The notes beneath the pieces are model-generated. The model searched no databases and had not been told where the DNA came from. It saw only the letters and a list, made by a program, of their open reading frames with translations. Positions 48,601-61,800 of a DNA stretch of 64,000 bases are shown in pieces (position 1 is the first letter of the stretch; each line of letters opens with the position of its first letter). Origin of the DNA: Scilla litardierei (taxonomy: Eukaryota > Streptophyta > Magnoliopsida > Asparagales > Asparagaceae); the NCBI GenBank assembly GCA_030789695.1, contig CM061140.1, forward strand, positions 84,196,422 through 84,260,421, written 5' to 3'. The translations under genes and the position numbers were made by a program.

Positions 48601-51174
48601 CCACGGGCCCGTTCCCCCCTCAAGACCTCTGGGGCAGGGCCAACCCTAGCCACCCAAACCAGAGAAGGGCACGGGCCGGGCCACGCGCCCGCTCCCCCCT
48701 CAAGACCTCTGGGGCAGGGCCAACCCTAGCCACCCAAACCAGAGAATGGCACGGGCCGGGCCACGCGTCCGCTCCCCCCATCAAGACCTCTGGGGCAGGG
48801 CCAACCCTAGCCACCCAAACCAGAGAAGGGCACGGGCCGGGCCACGCGCCCGTTCCCCCCCTCAAGTCCTCTGGGGCAGGGCCAACCCTAGCCACCCAAA
48901 CCAGAGAAGGGCACGGGCCGGGCCACGCGCCTGCTCCCCCCTCAAGACCTCTGGGGCAGGGCCAACCCTAGCCACCCAAACCAGAGAAGGGCACGGGCCG
49001 GGCCACGTGCCCCTCCCCCCCTCAAGACCTCTGGGGCAGGGCCAACCCTAGCCACCCAAACCAGAGAAGGGCACGGGCCGGGCCACGCGCCCGCTCCCCC
49101 CCTCAAGACCTCTGGGGCAGGGCCAACCCTAGCCACCCAAACCAGAGAAGGGCACGGGCCGGGCCACGCGCCCGCTCCCCCCCTCAAGACCTCTGGGGCA
49201 GGGCCAACCTTAGCCACCCAAACCAGCAAAGGGCATGGGCCGGGCTACGCGCACGCTCCCCCCCTCAAGACCTCTGGGGCAGGGCCAACCCTAGCCACCC
49301 AAACCAGAGAAGGGCACGGGCCGGGCCACGCGCCCGCTTCCCCCCTCAAGACCTCTGGGGCAGGGGCAACCCTAGCCACCCAAACCAGAGAAGGGCACGG
49401 GCCGGGCCACGGGCCCGTTCCCCCCTCAAGACCTCTGGGGCAGGGCCAACCCTAGCCACCCAAACCAGAGAAGGGCACGGGCCGGGCCACGCGCCCGCTC
49501 CCCCCTCAAGACCTCTTGGGCAGGGCCAACCCTAGCCACCCAAACCAGAGAAGGGCACAGGCAGGGCCACGCGCCCGTTCCCCCCTCAAGACCTCTGGGG
49601 CAGGGCCAACCCTAGCCACCCAAACCAGAGAAGGGCACGGGCCGGGCCACGCGCCCGCTCCCCCCTCAAGACCTCTGGGGCAGGGACAACCCTAGCCACC
49701 CAAACCAGAGATGGGCACGGGCCGGGCCACGTGCCCCCTCCACCCCTCAAGACCTCTGGGGCAGGGCCAACCCTAGCCACCCAAACCAGAGAAGGGCACG
49801 GGCCGGGCCACACGCCCGCTCCCCCCCTCAAGACCTCTGGGGCAGGGCCAATCATAGCCCCCCAAACCAGAGAAGGGCACGGGCCGGGCCACGCGCCCGC
49901 GCCCCCCTCAAGACCTCTGGGGCAGGGCCAACCCTAGACACCCAAACCAGAGAAGGGCACGTGCCGGGCCACGCGCCCGCTCCCCCCCTCAAGACCTCTG
50001 GGGCAGGGTCAACCCTAGCCACCCAAACCAGAGAAGGGCACGGGCCGGGCCACGCGCCCGCTCCCCCCCTCAAGACCTCTGGGGCAAGGCCAACCTTAGC
50101 CACCCAAACCAGCGAAGGGCACGGGCCGGGCCACGCGCACGCTCCCCCCCTCAAGACCTCTGGGGCAGGGCCAACCCTAGCCACCCAAACCAGAGAAGGG
50201 CACGGGCCGGGCCACGCGCCCGCTCCCCCCCTCAAGACCTCTGGGGTAGGGCCAACCCTAGCCACCCAAACCAGAGAAGGGCACGGGCCGGGCCACGCGC
50301 CCGTTCCCCCCTCAAGACCTCTGGGGTAGGGCCAACCCTAGCCACCCAAACCAGAGAAGGGCACGGGCCGGGCCACGCGCCCGCTCCCCCCCTCAAGACC
50401 TCTGGGGCAGGGCCAACCCTAGCTACTCAAACCAGAGACGGGCACGGGCCGGGCCACGCGCCCGCTCCCCGCCTCACGACCTCTGGGGCAGGGCCAACCC
50501 TAGCCACCCAAACCAGAGAAGGGCACGGGCCGGGCCATGCGCCCGCTCCCCCCCTCAAGACCTCTGGGGCAGGGCCAATCCTAGCCACCCAAACCAGAGA
50601 AAGGCACGGGCCGACCACGCGCCCGTGCCCCCCCTCAAGACCTCTGGGGCTGGGCCAACCCTAGCCTCCCAAACCAGAGAAGGGCACGGGCCGGGCCACG
50701 CGCCCGCTCCCCCACTCAAGACCTCTGGGGCAGGGCCAACCCTAGCCACCCAAACCAGAGAATGGCACGGGCCGGGCCACGTGCCCCCTCCCCCCCTCAA
50801 GACCTCTGGGGCAGGGCCAACCCTAGCCACCCAAACCAGAGAAGGGCATGGGCCGGGCCACGTGCCCGCTTCCCCCCTCAAGACCTCTGGGGCAGGGCCA
50901 ACCCTAGCCACCCAAACCAGAGTAGGGCACGGGCCGGGCCACGCGCCCGCATCCACCCTCAAGACCTCTGGGGCAGGGCCAACCCTAGCCACCCAAACCA
51001 GAGAATGGCACGGGCCGGGCCACGCGTCCGCTCCCCCCATCAAGACCTCTGGGGCAGGGCCAACCCTAGCCACCCAAACCAGAGAAGGGCACGGGCCGGG
51101 CCACGCGCCCGTTCCCCCCCTCAAGACCTCTGGGGCAGGGCCAACCCTAGCCACCCAAACCAGAGAAGGGCACG

Positions 51175-51215
51175 GGCCGGGCCGACGCGTCCGCTCCCCC
51201 CGTCACGACCTCTGG
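51175..51215. repeat. Monomer-loss junction
   Basis: GGGCCGGGCCGACGCGTCCG replaces the usual GGGCCGGGCTACGCGTCCG. The matching block at 44.7 kb has one more monomer here, so a full unit was deleted and a G inserted at the join. Confidence 0.7.
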
Positions 51216-54200
51216 GGCAGGGCCAACCCTAGCCACCCAAACCAGAGAAGGGCACGGGCCGGGCCACGCGCCCGTTCCCCCCCTCAAGACCTCTGGGGCA
51301 GGGCCAACCCTAGCCACCCAAACCAGAGAAGGGCACGGGCCGGGCCACGCGCCAGCTCCCCCCTCAAGACCTCTGGGGCAGGGCCAACCCTAGCCACCCA
51401 AACCAGAGAAGGGCATGGGCCGGGCCACGTGCCCCCTCCCCCCCTCAAGACCTCTGGGGCAGGGCCAACCCTAGCCACCCAAACCAGAGAAGGGCACGGG
51501 CCGGGGCACGCGCCCGCTCCCCCCCTCAAGACCTCTGGGGCAGGGCCAACCCTAGCGACCCAAACCAGAGAAGGGCACGGGCCGGGCCACGCGCCCGCTC
51601 CCCCCCTCAAGACCTCTTGGGCAGAGCCAACCCTAGCCACCCAAACCAGAGAAGGGCACGGGCCGGGCCACGCGCCCGCTCCCCCCCTCAAGACCTCTGG
51701 GGCAGGGCCAACCCTAGCCACCCAAACCAGAGAAGGGCACGGGCCGGGCCACGCGCCCGCTCCCCCCCCTCAAGACCTCTGGGGCAGGGCCAACCTTAGC
51801 CACCCAAACCAGCGAAGGGCATGGGCCGGGCGACGCGCACGCTCCCCCCCCTCAAGACCTCTGGGGCAGGGCCAACCCTAGCCACCCAAACCAGAGAAGG
51901 GCACGGGCCGGGCCACGCGCCCGCTCCCCCCTCAAGACCTCTGGGGCAGGGGCAACCCTAGCCACCCAAACCAGAGAAGGGCACGGGCCGGGCCACGGGC
52001 CCGTTCCCCCGCTCCCCCCCCTCAAGACCTCTGGGGCAGGGCCAACCCTAGCCACCCAAACCAGAGAAGGGCACGGGCCGGGCCACGCGCCCGCTCCCCC
52101 CTCAAGACCTCTTGGGCAGGGCCAACCCTAGCCACCCAAACCAGAGAAGGGCACAGGCAGGGCTACGCGCCCGTTCCCCCCTCAAGACCTCTGGGGCAGG
52201 GCCAACCCTAGCCACCCAAACCAGAGAAGGGCACGGGCCGGGCCACGCGCCCGCTCCCCCCTCAAGACCTCTGGGGCAGGGACAACCCTAGCCACCCAAA
52301 CCAGAGATGGGCACGGGCCGGGCCACGTGCCCCCTCCACCCCTCAAGACCTCTGGGGTAGGGCCAACCCTAGCCACCCAAACCAGAGAAGGGCACGGGCC
52401 GGGCCACGCGCCCGCTCCCCCCCTCAAGACCTCTGGGGCAGGGCCAATCATAGCCTCCCAAACTAGAGAAGGGCACGGGCCGGGCCACGCGCCCACGCCC
52501 CCCTCAAGACCTCTGGGGCAGGGCCAACCCTAGACACCCAAACCAGAGAAGGGCACGTGTCGGGTCACGCGCCCGCTCCCCCCCTCAAGACCTCTGGGGC
52601 AGGGCCAACCCTAGCCACCCAAACCAGAGAAGGGCACGGGCCGGGCCACGCGCCCGCTCCCCCCCTCAAGACCTCTGGGGCAAGGCCAACCCTAGCCACC
52701 CAAACCAGCGAAGGGCACGGGCCGGGCCACGCGCACGCTCCCCCCCTCAAGACCTCTGGGGCAGGGCCAACCCTAGCCACCCAAACCAGAGAAGGGCACG
52801 GGCCGGGCCACGCGCCCGCTCCCCCCCTCAAGACCTCTGGGGTAGGGCCAACCCTAGCCACCCAAACCAGAGAAGGGCACGGGCCGGGCCACGCGCCCGC
52901 TCCCCCCCTCAAGACCTCTGGGGCAGGGCCAACCCTAGCCTCCCAAACCAGAGAGGGGCACGGGCCGGGCCACGCGCCCGCTCCCCCCCTCAAGACCTCT
53001 GGGGCTGGGACAACCCTAGCCACCCAAACCAGAGAAGGGCACGGGCCGGGCCACGCGCCCGCTCCCCCCTCAAGACCTCTGGGGCAGGGCCAACCCTAGC
53101 CACCCAAACCAGAGAAGGGCACAGGCTGGGCCACGCGCCCGCTCCCCCCCTCAAGACCTCTGGGCAGGGCCAACCCTAGCCCAACCCTAGCCACCCAATC
53201 CAGAGAAGGACACGGGCCGGGCCACGCGCCCGCTTCCCCCTTAAGACCTCTGGGGCAGGGCCAACCCTAGCCACCCAAACCAGAGAAGGGCACGGGCTGG
53301 GCCACGCGCCCGCTCCCCCCCTCAAGACCTCTGGGCAGGGCCAACCCTAGCCCAACCCTAGCCACACAATCCAGAGAAGGACACGGGCCGGGCCACGCGC
53401 CCGCTCCCCCCCTCAAGACCTCTGGGGCAGGGCCAACCCTAGCCACCCAAACCAGAGAAGGGCACGGGCCGGGCCACGCGCCTGCTCCCCCCTCAAGACC
53501 TCTGGGGCAGGGCCAACCCTAGCCACCCAAACCAGAGAAGGGCACGGGCCGGGCGACGCGTCCGCTCCCCCCGTCACGACCTCTGGGGCAGGGCCAACCC
53601 TAGCCACCCAAACCAGAGAAGGGCACGGGCCGGGCCACGCGCCCGTTCCCCCCCTCAAGACCTCTGGGGCAGGGCCAACCCTAGCCACCCAAACCAGAGA
53701 AGGGCACGGGCCGGGCCACGCGCCCGCTCCCCCCTCAAGACCTCTGGGGCAGGGCCAACCCTAGCCACCCAAACCAGAGAAGGGCATGGGCCGGGCCACG
53801 TGCCCCCTCCCCCCCTCAAGACCTCTGGGGCAGGGCCAACCCTAGCCACCCAAACCAGAGAAGGGCACGGGCCGGGGCACGCGCCCGCTCCCCCCCTCAA
53901 GACCTCTGGGGCAGGGCCAACCCTAGCGACCCAAACCAGAGAAGGGCACGGGCCGGGCCACGCGCCCGCTCCCCCCCTCAAGACCTCTTGGGCAGAGCCA
54001 ACCCTAGCCACCCAAACCAGAGAAGGGCACGGGCCGGGCCACGCGCCCGCTCCCCCCCTCAAGACCTCTGGGGCAGGGCCAACCCTAGCCACCCAAACCA
54101 GAGAAGGGCACGGGCCGGGCCACGCGCCCGCTCCCCCCCCTCAAGACCTCTGGGGCAGGGCCAACCTTAGCCACCCAAACCAGCGAAGGGCATGGGCCGG

Positions 54201-57200
54201 GCGACGCGCACGCTCCCCCCCCTCAAGACCTCTGGGGCAGGGCCAACCCTAGCCACCCAAACCAGAGAAGGGCACGGGCCGGGCCACGCGCCCGCTCCCC
54301 CCTCAAGACCTCTGGGGCAGGGGCAACCCTAGCCACCCAAACCAGAGAAGGGCACGGGCCGGGCCACGGGCCCGTTCCCCCGTCAAGACCTCTGGGGCAG
54401 GGCCAACCCTAGCCACCCAAACCAGAGAAGGGCACGGGCCGGGCCACGCGCCCGCTCCCCCCTCAAGACCTCTTGGGCAGGGCCAACCCTAGCCACCCAA
54501 ACCAGAGAAGGGCACAGGCAGGGCTACGCGCCCGTTCCCCCCTCAAGACCTCTGGGGCAGGGCCAACCCTAGCCACCCAAACCAGAGAAGGGCACGGGCC
54601 GGGCCACGCGCCCGCTCCCCCCTCAAGACCTCTGGGGCAGGGACAACCCTAGCCACCCAAACCAGAGATGGGCACGGGCCGGGCCACGTGCCCCCTCCAC
54701 CCCTCAAGACCTCTGGGGTAGGGCCAACCCTAGCCACCCAAACCAGAGAAGGGCACGGGCCGGGCCACGCGCCCGCTCCCCCCCTCAAGACCTCTGGGGC
54801 AGGGCCAATCATAGCCTCCCAAACTAGAGAAGGGCACGGGCCGGGCCACGCGCCCACGCCCCCCTCAAGACCTCTGGGGCAGGGCCAACCCTAGACACCC
54901 AAACCAGAGAAGGGCACGTGTCGGGTCACGCGCCCGCTCCCCCCCTCAAGACCTCTGGGGCAGGGCCAACCCTAGCCACCCAAACCAGAGAAGGGCACGG
55001 GCCGGGCCACGCGCCCGCTCCCCCCCTCAAGACCTCTGGGGCAAGGCCAACCCTAGCCACCCAAACCAGCGAAGGGCACGGGCCGGGCCACGCGCACGCT
55101 CCCCCCTCAAGACCTCTGGGGCAGGGCCAACCCTAGCCACCCAAACCAGAGAAGGGCACGGGCCGGGCCACGCGCCCGCTCCCCCCCTCAAGACCTCTGG
55201 GGTAGGGCCAACCCTAGCCACCCAAACCAGAGAAGGGCACGGGCCGGGCCACGCGCCCGCTCCCCCCCCTCAAGACCTCTGGGGCAGGGCCAACCCTAGC
55301 CTCCCAAACCAGAGAGGGGCACGGGCCGGGCCACGCGCCCGCTCCCCCCCTCAAGACCTCTGGGGCTGGGACAACCCTAGCCACCCAAACCAGAGAAGGG
55401 CACGGGCCGGGCCACGCGCCCGCTCCCCCCTCAAGACCTCTGGGGCAGGGCCAACCCTAGCCACCCAAACCAGAGAAGGGCACAGGCTGGGCCACGCGCC
55501 CGCTCCCCCCCTCAAGACCTCTGGGCAGGGCCAACCCTAGCCCAACCCTAGCCACCCAATCCAGAGAAGGACACGGGCCGGGCCACGCGCCCGCTTCCCC
55601 CTTCAAGACCTCTGGGGCAGGGCCAACCCTAGCCACCCAAACCAGAGAAGGGCACGGGCTGGGCCACGCGCCCGCTCCCCCCCTCAAGACCTCTGGGCAG
55701 GGCCAACCCTAGCCCAACCCTAGCCACACAATCCAGAGAAGGACACGGGCCGGGCCACGCGCCCGCTCCCCCCCTCAAGACCTCTGGGGCAGGGCCAACC
55801 CTAGCCACCCAAACCAGAGAAGGGCACGGGCTGGGCCACGCGCCCGCTCCCCCCCTCAAGACCTCTGGGGCAGGGCCAACCCTAGCCACCCAAACCAGAG
55901 AAGGGCACGGGCCGGGCCACGCGCCCGCTCCCCCACTCAAGACCTCTGGGGCAGGGCCAACCCTAGCCACCCAAACCAGGGAATGGCACGGGCCGGGCCA
56001 CGTGCCCCCTCCCCCCTCAAGACCTCTGGGGCAGGGCCAACCCTAGCCACCCAAACCAGAGAAGGGTATGGGCCGGGCCACGTGCCCGCTCCCCCCGCTC
56101 AAGACCTCTGGGGCAGGGCCAACCCTAGCCACCCAAACCAGAGAAGGGCACGGGCCAGGCCACGCGCCCGCATCCACCCTCAAGACCTCTGGGGCAGGGC
56201 CAACCCTAGCCACCCAAACCAGAGAAGGGCACGGGCCGGGCCACGCGCCCGCTCCCCCCCCTCAAGACCTCTGGGGAGGGCCAACCCTAGCCACTCAAAC
56301 CAGAGACGGGCACGAGCCGGGCCACGCGCCCGCTCCCCGCCTCAAGACCTCTTGGGCAGGGCCAACCCTAGCCACCCAAACCAGAGAAGGGCACGGGCCG
56401 GGCCACGCGCCCGTTCCCCCCCTCAAGACCTCTGGGGCAGGGCCAATCCTAGCCACCCAAACCAGAGAAAGGCACGGGCCGACCACGCGCCCGTGCCCCC
56501 CTCAAGACCTCTGGGGCTGGGCCAACCTTAGCCACCGAAACCAGAGAAGGGCACGGGCCGGGCCACGCGCCCGCTCCCCCACTCAAGACCTCTGGGGCAG
56601 GGCCAACCCTAGCCACCCAAACCAGAGAATGGCACGGGCCGGGCCACGTGCCCCCTCCCCCCCTCAAGACCTCTGGGGCAGGGCCAACCCTAGCAACCCA
56701 AACCAGAGAAGGGCATGGGCCGGGCCACGTGCCCGCCCCCCCCCTCAAGACCTCTGGGGCAGGGCCAACCCTAGCCACCCAAACCAGAGAAGGGCATGGG
56801 CCGGGCCACGCGCCCGCATCCACCCTCAAGACCTCTGGGGCAGGGCCAACCATAGCCACCCAAACCAGAGAATGGCACGGGCCGGGCCACGCGTCCGCTC
56901 CCCCCATCAAGACCTCTGGGGAGGGCCAACCCTAGCCACTCAAACCAGAGACGGGCACGAGCCGGGCCACGCGCCCGCTCCCCGCCTCAAGACCTCTTGG
57001 GCAGGGCCAACCCTAGCCACCCAAACCAGAGAAGGACACGGGCCGGGCCACGCGCTCGTTCCCCCCCTCAAGACCTCTGGGGCAGGGCCAATCCTAGCCA
57101 CCCAAACCAGAGAAAGGCACGGGCCGACCACGCGCCCGTGCCCCCCTCAAGACCTCTGGGGCTGGGCCAACCCTAGCCACCGAAACCAGAGAAGGGCACG

Positions 57201-58834
57201 AGCCGGGCCACGCGCCCGCTCCCCCACTCAAGACCTCTGGGGCAGGGCCAACCCTAGCCACCCAAACCAGAGAATGGCACGGGCCGGGCCACGTGCCCCC
57301 TCCCCCCCTCAAGACCTCTGGGGCAGGGCCAACCTTAGCCACCCAAACCAGCAAAGGGCATGGGCCGGGCTACGCGCACGCTCCCCCCCTCAAGACCTCT
57401 GGGGCAGGGCCAACCCTAGCCACCCAAACCAGAGAAGGGCACGGGCCGGGCCACGCGCCCGCTTCCCCCCTCAAGACCTCTGGGGCAGGGGCAACACTAG
57501 CCACCCAAACCAGAGAAGGGCACGGGCCGGGCCACGGGCCCGTTCCCCCCTCAAGACCTCTGGGGCAGGGCCAACCCTAGCCACCCAAACCAGAGAAGGG
57601 CACGGGCCGGGCCACGCGCCCGCTCCCCCCTCAAGACCTCTGGGGCAGGGCCAACCCTAGCCACCCAAACCAGAGAATGGCACGGGCCGGGCCACGCGTC
57701 CGCTCCCCCCATCAAGATCTCTGGGGCAGGGCCAACCCTAGCCACCCAAACCAGAGAAGGGCACGGGCCGGGCCACGCGCCCGTTCCCCCCCTCAAGTCC
57801 TCTGGGGCAGGGCCAACCCTAGCCACCCAAACCAGAGAAGGGCACGGGCCGGGCCACGCGCCTGCTCCCCCCCTCAAGACCTCTGGGGCGGGGCCAACCC
57901 TAGCCACCCAAACCAGAGAAGGGCACGGGCCGGGCCACGTGCCCCTCCCCCCCTCAAGACCTCTGGGGCAGGGCCAACCCTAGCCACCCAAACCAGAGAA
58001 GGGCACGGGCCGGGCCATGCGCCCGCTCCCCCCCTCAAGACCTCTGGGGCAGGGCCAACCCTAGCCACCCAAACCAGAGAAGGGCACGGGCCGGGCCACG
58101 CGCCCGCTCCCCCCCTCAAGACCTCTGGGGCAGGGCCAACCTTAGCCACCCAAACCAGCAAAGGGCATGGGCCGGGCTACGCGCACGCTCCCCCCCTCAA
58201 GACCTCTGGGGCAGGGCCAACCCTAGCCACCCAAACCAGAGAAGGGCACGGGCCGGGCCACGCGCCCGCTTCCCCCCTCAAGACCTCTGGGGCAGGGGCA
58301 ACCCTAGCCACCCAAACCAGAGAAGGGCACGGGCCGGGCCACGGGCCCGTTCCCCCCTCAAGACCTCTGGGGCAGGGCCAACCCTAGCCACCCAAACCAG
58401 AGAAGGGCACGGGCCGGGCCATGCGCCCGCTCCCCCCTCAAGACCTCTTGGGCAGGGCCAACCCAAGCCACCCAAACCAGAGAAGGGCACAGGCAGGGCC
58501 ACGCGCCCGTTCCCCCCTCAAGACCTCTGGGGTAGGGCCAACCCTAGCCACCCAAACCAGAGAAGGGCACGGGCCGGGCCACGCGCCCGCTCCCCCCTCA
58601 AGACCTCTGGGGCAGGGACAACCCTAGCCACCCAAACCAGAGATGGGCACGGGCCGGGCCACGTGCCCCCTCCACCCCTCAAGACCTCTGGGGCAGGGCC
58701 AACCCTAGCCACCCAAACCAGAGAAGGGCACGGGCCGGGCCACACGCCCGCTCCCCCCCTCAAGACCTCTGGGGGCAGGGCCAATCATAGCCCCCCAAAC
58801 CAGAGAAGGGCACGGGCCGGGCCACGCGCCCGCG

Positions 58835-58870
58835 CCCCCCTCAAGGCGCCAGCTCCCCCCTCAAGACCTC
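58835..58870. repeat. Hybrid monomer at a breakpoint
   Basis: CGCCCCCCTCAAGGCGCCAG, followed by CTCCCCCCTCAAGACC, joins the tail of one variant to the GCGCCAGCTCC variant with loss of the intervening bases. A related short hybrid, CCGTTCCCCCGCTCCCCCCC, lies at 52002-52021. Confidence 0.75.
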
Positions 58871-61800
58871 TGGGGCAGGGCCAACCCTAGCCACCCAAAC
58901 CAGAGAAGGGCATGGGCCGGGCCACGTGCCCCCTCCCCCCCTCAAGACCTCTGGGGCAGGGCCAACCCTAGCCACCCAAACCAGAGAAGGGCACGGGCAG
59001 GGGAACGCGCCCGCTCCCCCCCTCAAGACCTCTGGGGCAGGGCCAACCCTAGCGACCCAAACCAGAGAAGGGCACGGGCCGGGCCACGCGCCCGCTCCCC
59101 CCCTCAAGACCTCTTGGGCAGAGCCAACCCTAGCCACCCAAACCAGAGAAGGGCACGGGCCGGGCCACGCGCCCGCTCCCCCCCTCAAGACCTCTGGGGC
59201 AGGGCCAACCCTAGCCACCCAAATCAGAGAAGGGCACGGGCCGGGCCACGCGCCCGCTCCCCCCCCTCAAGACCTCTGGGGCAGGGCCAACCTTAGCCAC
59301 CCAAACCAGCGAAGGGCATGGGCCGGGCGACGCGCACGCTCCCCCCCCCTCAAGACCTCTGGGGCAGGGCCAACCCTAGCCACCCAAACCAGAGAAGGGC
59401 ACGGGCCGGGCCACGCGCCCGCTCCCCCCTCAAGACCTCTGGGGCAGGGGCAACCCTAGCCACCCAAACCAGAGAAGGGCACGGGCCGGGCCACGGGCCC
59501 GTTCCCCCGTCAAGACCTCTGGGGCAGGGCCAACCCTAGCCACCCAAACCAGAGAAGGGCACGGGCAGGGCCACGCGCCCGTTCCCCCCTCAAGACCTCT
59601 TGGGCAGGGCCAACCCTAGCCACCCAAACCAGAGAAGGGCACAGGCAGGGCTACGCGCCCGTTCCCCCCTCAAGACCTCTGGGGCAGGGCCAACCCTAGC
59701 CACCCAAACCAGAGAAGGGCACGGGCCGGGCCACGCGCCCGCTCCCCCCTCAAGACCTCTGGGGCAGGGACAACCCTAGCCACCCAAACCAGAGATGGGC
59801 ACGGGCCGGGCCACGTGCCCCCTCCACCCCTCAAGACCTCTGGGGTAGGGCCAACCCTAGCCACCCAAACCAGAGAAGGACACGGGCCGGGCCACGCGCC
59901 CGCTCCCCCCCTCAAGACCTCTGGGGCAGGGCCAATCATAGCCTCCCAAACTAGAGAAGGGCACGGGCCGGGCCACGCGCCCACGCCCCCCTCAAGACCT
60001 CTGGGGCAGGGCCAACCCTAGACACCCAAACCAGAGAAGGGCACGTGTCGGGTCACGCGCCCGCTCCCCCCCTCAAGACCTCTGGGGCAGGGCCAACCCT
60101 AGCCACCCAAACCAGAGAAGGGCACGGGCCGGGCCACGCGGCCGCTCCCCCCCTCAAGACCTCTGGGGCAAGGCCAACCCTAGCCACCCAAACCAGCGAA
60201 GGGCACGGGCCGGGCCACGCGCACGCTCCCCCCTCAAGACCTCTGGGGCAGGGCCAACCCTAGCCACCCAAACCAGAGAAGGGCACGGGCCGGGCCACGC
60301 GCCCGCTCCCCCCCTCAAGACCTCTGGGGTAGGGCCAACCCTAGCCACCCAAACCAGAGAAGGGCACGGGCCGGGCCACGCGCCCGCTCCCCCCCTCAAG
60401 ACCTCTGGGGCAGGGCCAACCCTAGCCTCCCAAACCAGAGAGGGGCACGGGCCGGGCCACGCGCCCGCTCCCCCCCTCAAGACCTCTGGGGCTGGGACAA
60501 CCCTAGCCACCCAAACCAGAGAAGGGCACGGGCCGGGCCACGGGCCCGCTTTCCCCCGTCAAGACCTCTGGGGCAGGGCCAACCCTAGCCACCCAAACCA
60601 GAGAAGGGCACGGGCCGGGCCACGCGCCCGCTCCCCCCTCAAGACCTCTTGGGCAGGGCCAACCCTAGCCACCCAAACCAGAGAAGGGCACAGGCAGGGC
60701 TACGCGCCCGTTCCCCCCTCAAGACCTCTGGGGCAGGGCCAACCCTAGCCACCCAAACCAGAGAAGGGCACGGGCCGGGGCACGCGCCCGCTCCCCCCCT
60801 CAAGACCTCTGGGGCAGGGCCAACCCTAGCCACCCAAACCAGAGAAGGGCACGGGCCGGGCCACGCGCCCGCTCCCCCCCTCAAGACCTCTTGGGCAGAG
60901 CCAACCCTAGCCACCCAAACCAGAGAAGGGCACGGGCCGGGCCACGCGCCCGCTCCCCCCCTCAAGACCTCTGGGGCAGGGCCAACCCTAGCCACCCAAA
61001 CCAGAGAAGGGCACGGGCCGGGCCACGCGCCCGCTCCCCCCCTCAAGACCTCTGGGGCAGGGCCAACCTTAGCCACCCAAACCAGCGAAGGGCATGGGCC
61101 GGGCGACGCGCACGCTCCCCCCCCTCAAGACCTCTGGGGCAGGGCCAACCCTAGCCACCCAAACCAGAGAAGGGCACGGGCCGGGCCACGCGCCCGCTCC
61201 CCCCCTCAAGACCTCTGGGGCAGGGGCAACCCTAGCCACCCAAACCAGAGAAGGGCACGGGCCGGGCCACGGGCCCGTTCCCCCGTCAAGACCTCTGGGG
61301 CAGGGCCAACCCTAGCCACCCAAACCAGAGAAGGGCACGGGCCGGGCCACGCGCCCGCTCCCCCCTCAAGACCTCTTGGGCAGGGCCAACCCTAGCCACC
61401 CAAACCAGAGAAGGGCACAGGCAGGGCTACGCGCCCGTTCCCCCCTCAAGACCTCTGGGGCAGGGCCAACCCTAGCCACCCAAACCAGAGAAGGGCACGG
61501 GCCGGGCCACGCGCCCGCTCCCCCCTCAAGACCTCTGGGGCAGGGACAACCCTAGCCACCCAAACCAGAGATGGGCACGGGCCGGGCCACGTGCCCCCTC
61601 CACCCCTCAAGACCTCTGGGGTAGGGCCAACCCTAGCCACCCAAACCAGAGAAGGGCACGGGCCGGGCCACGCGCCCGCTCCCCCCCTCAAGACCTCTGG
61701 GGCAGGGCCAATCATAGCCTCCCAAACTAGAGAAGGGCACGGGCCGGGCCACGCGCCCACGCCCCCCTCAAGACCTCTGGGGCAGGGCCAACCCTAGACA

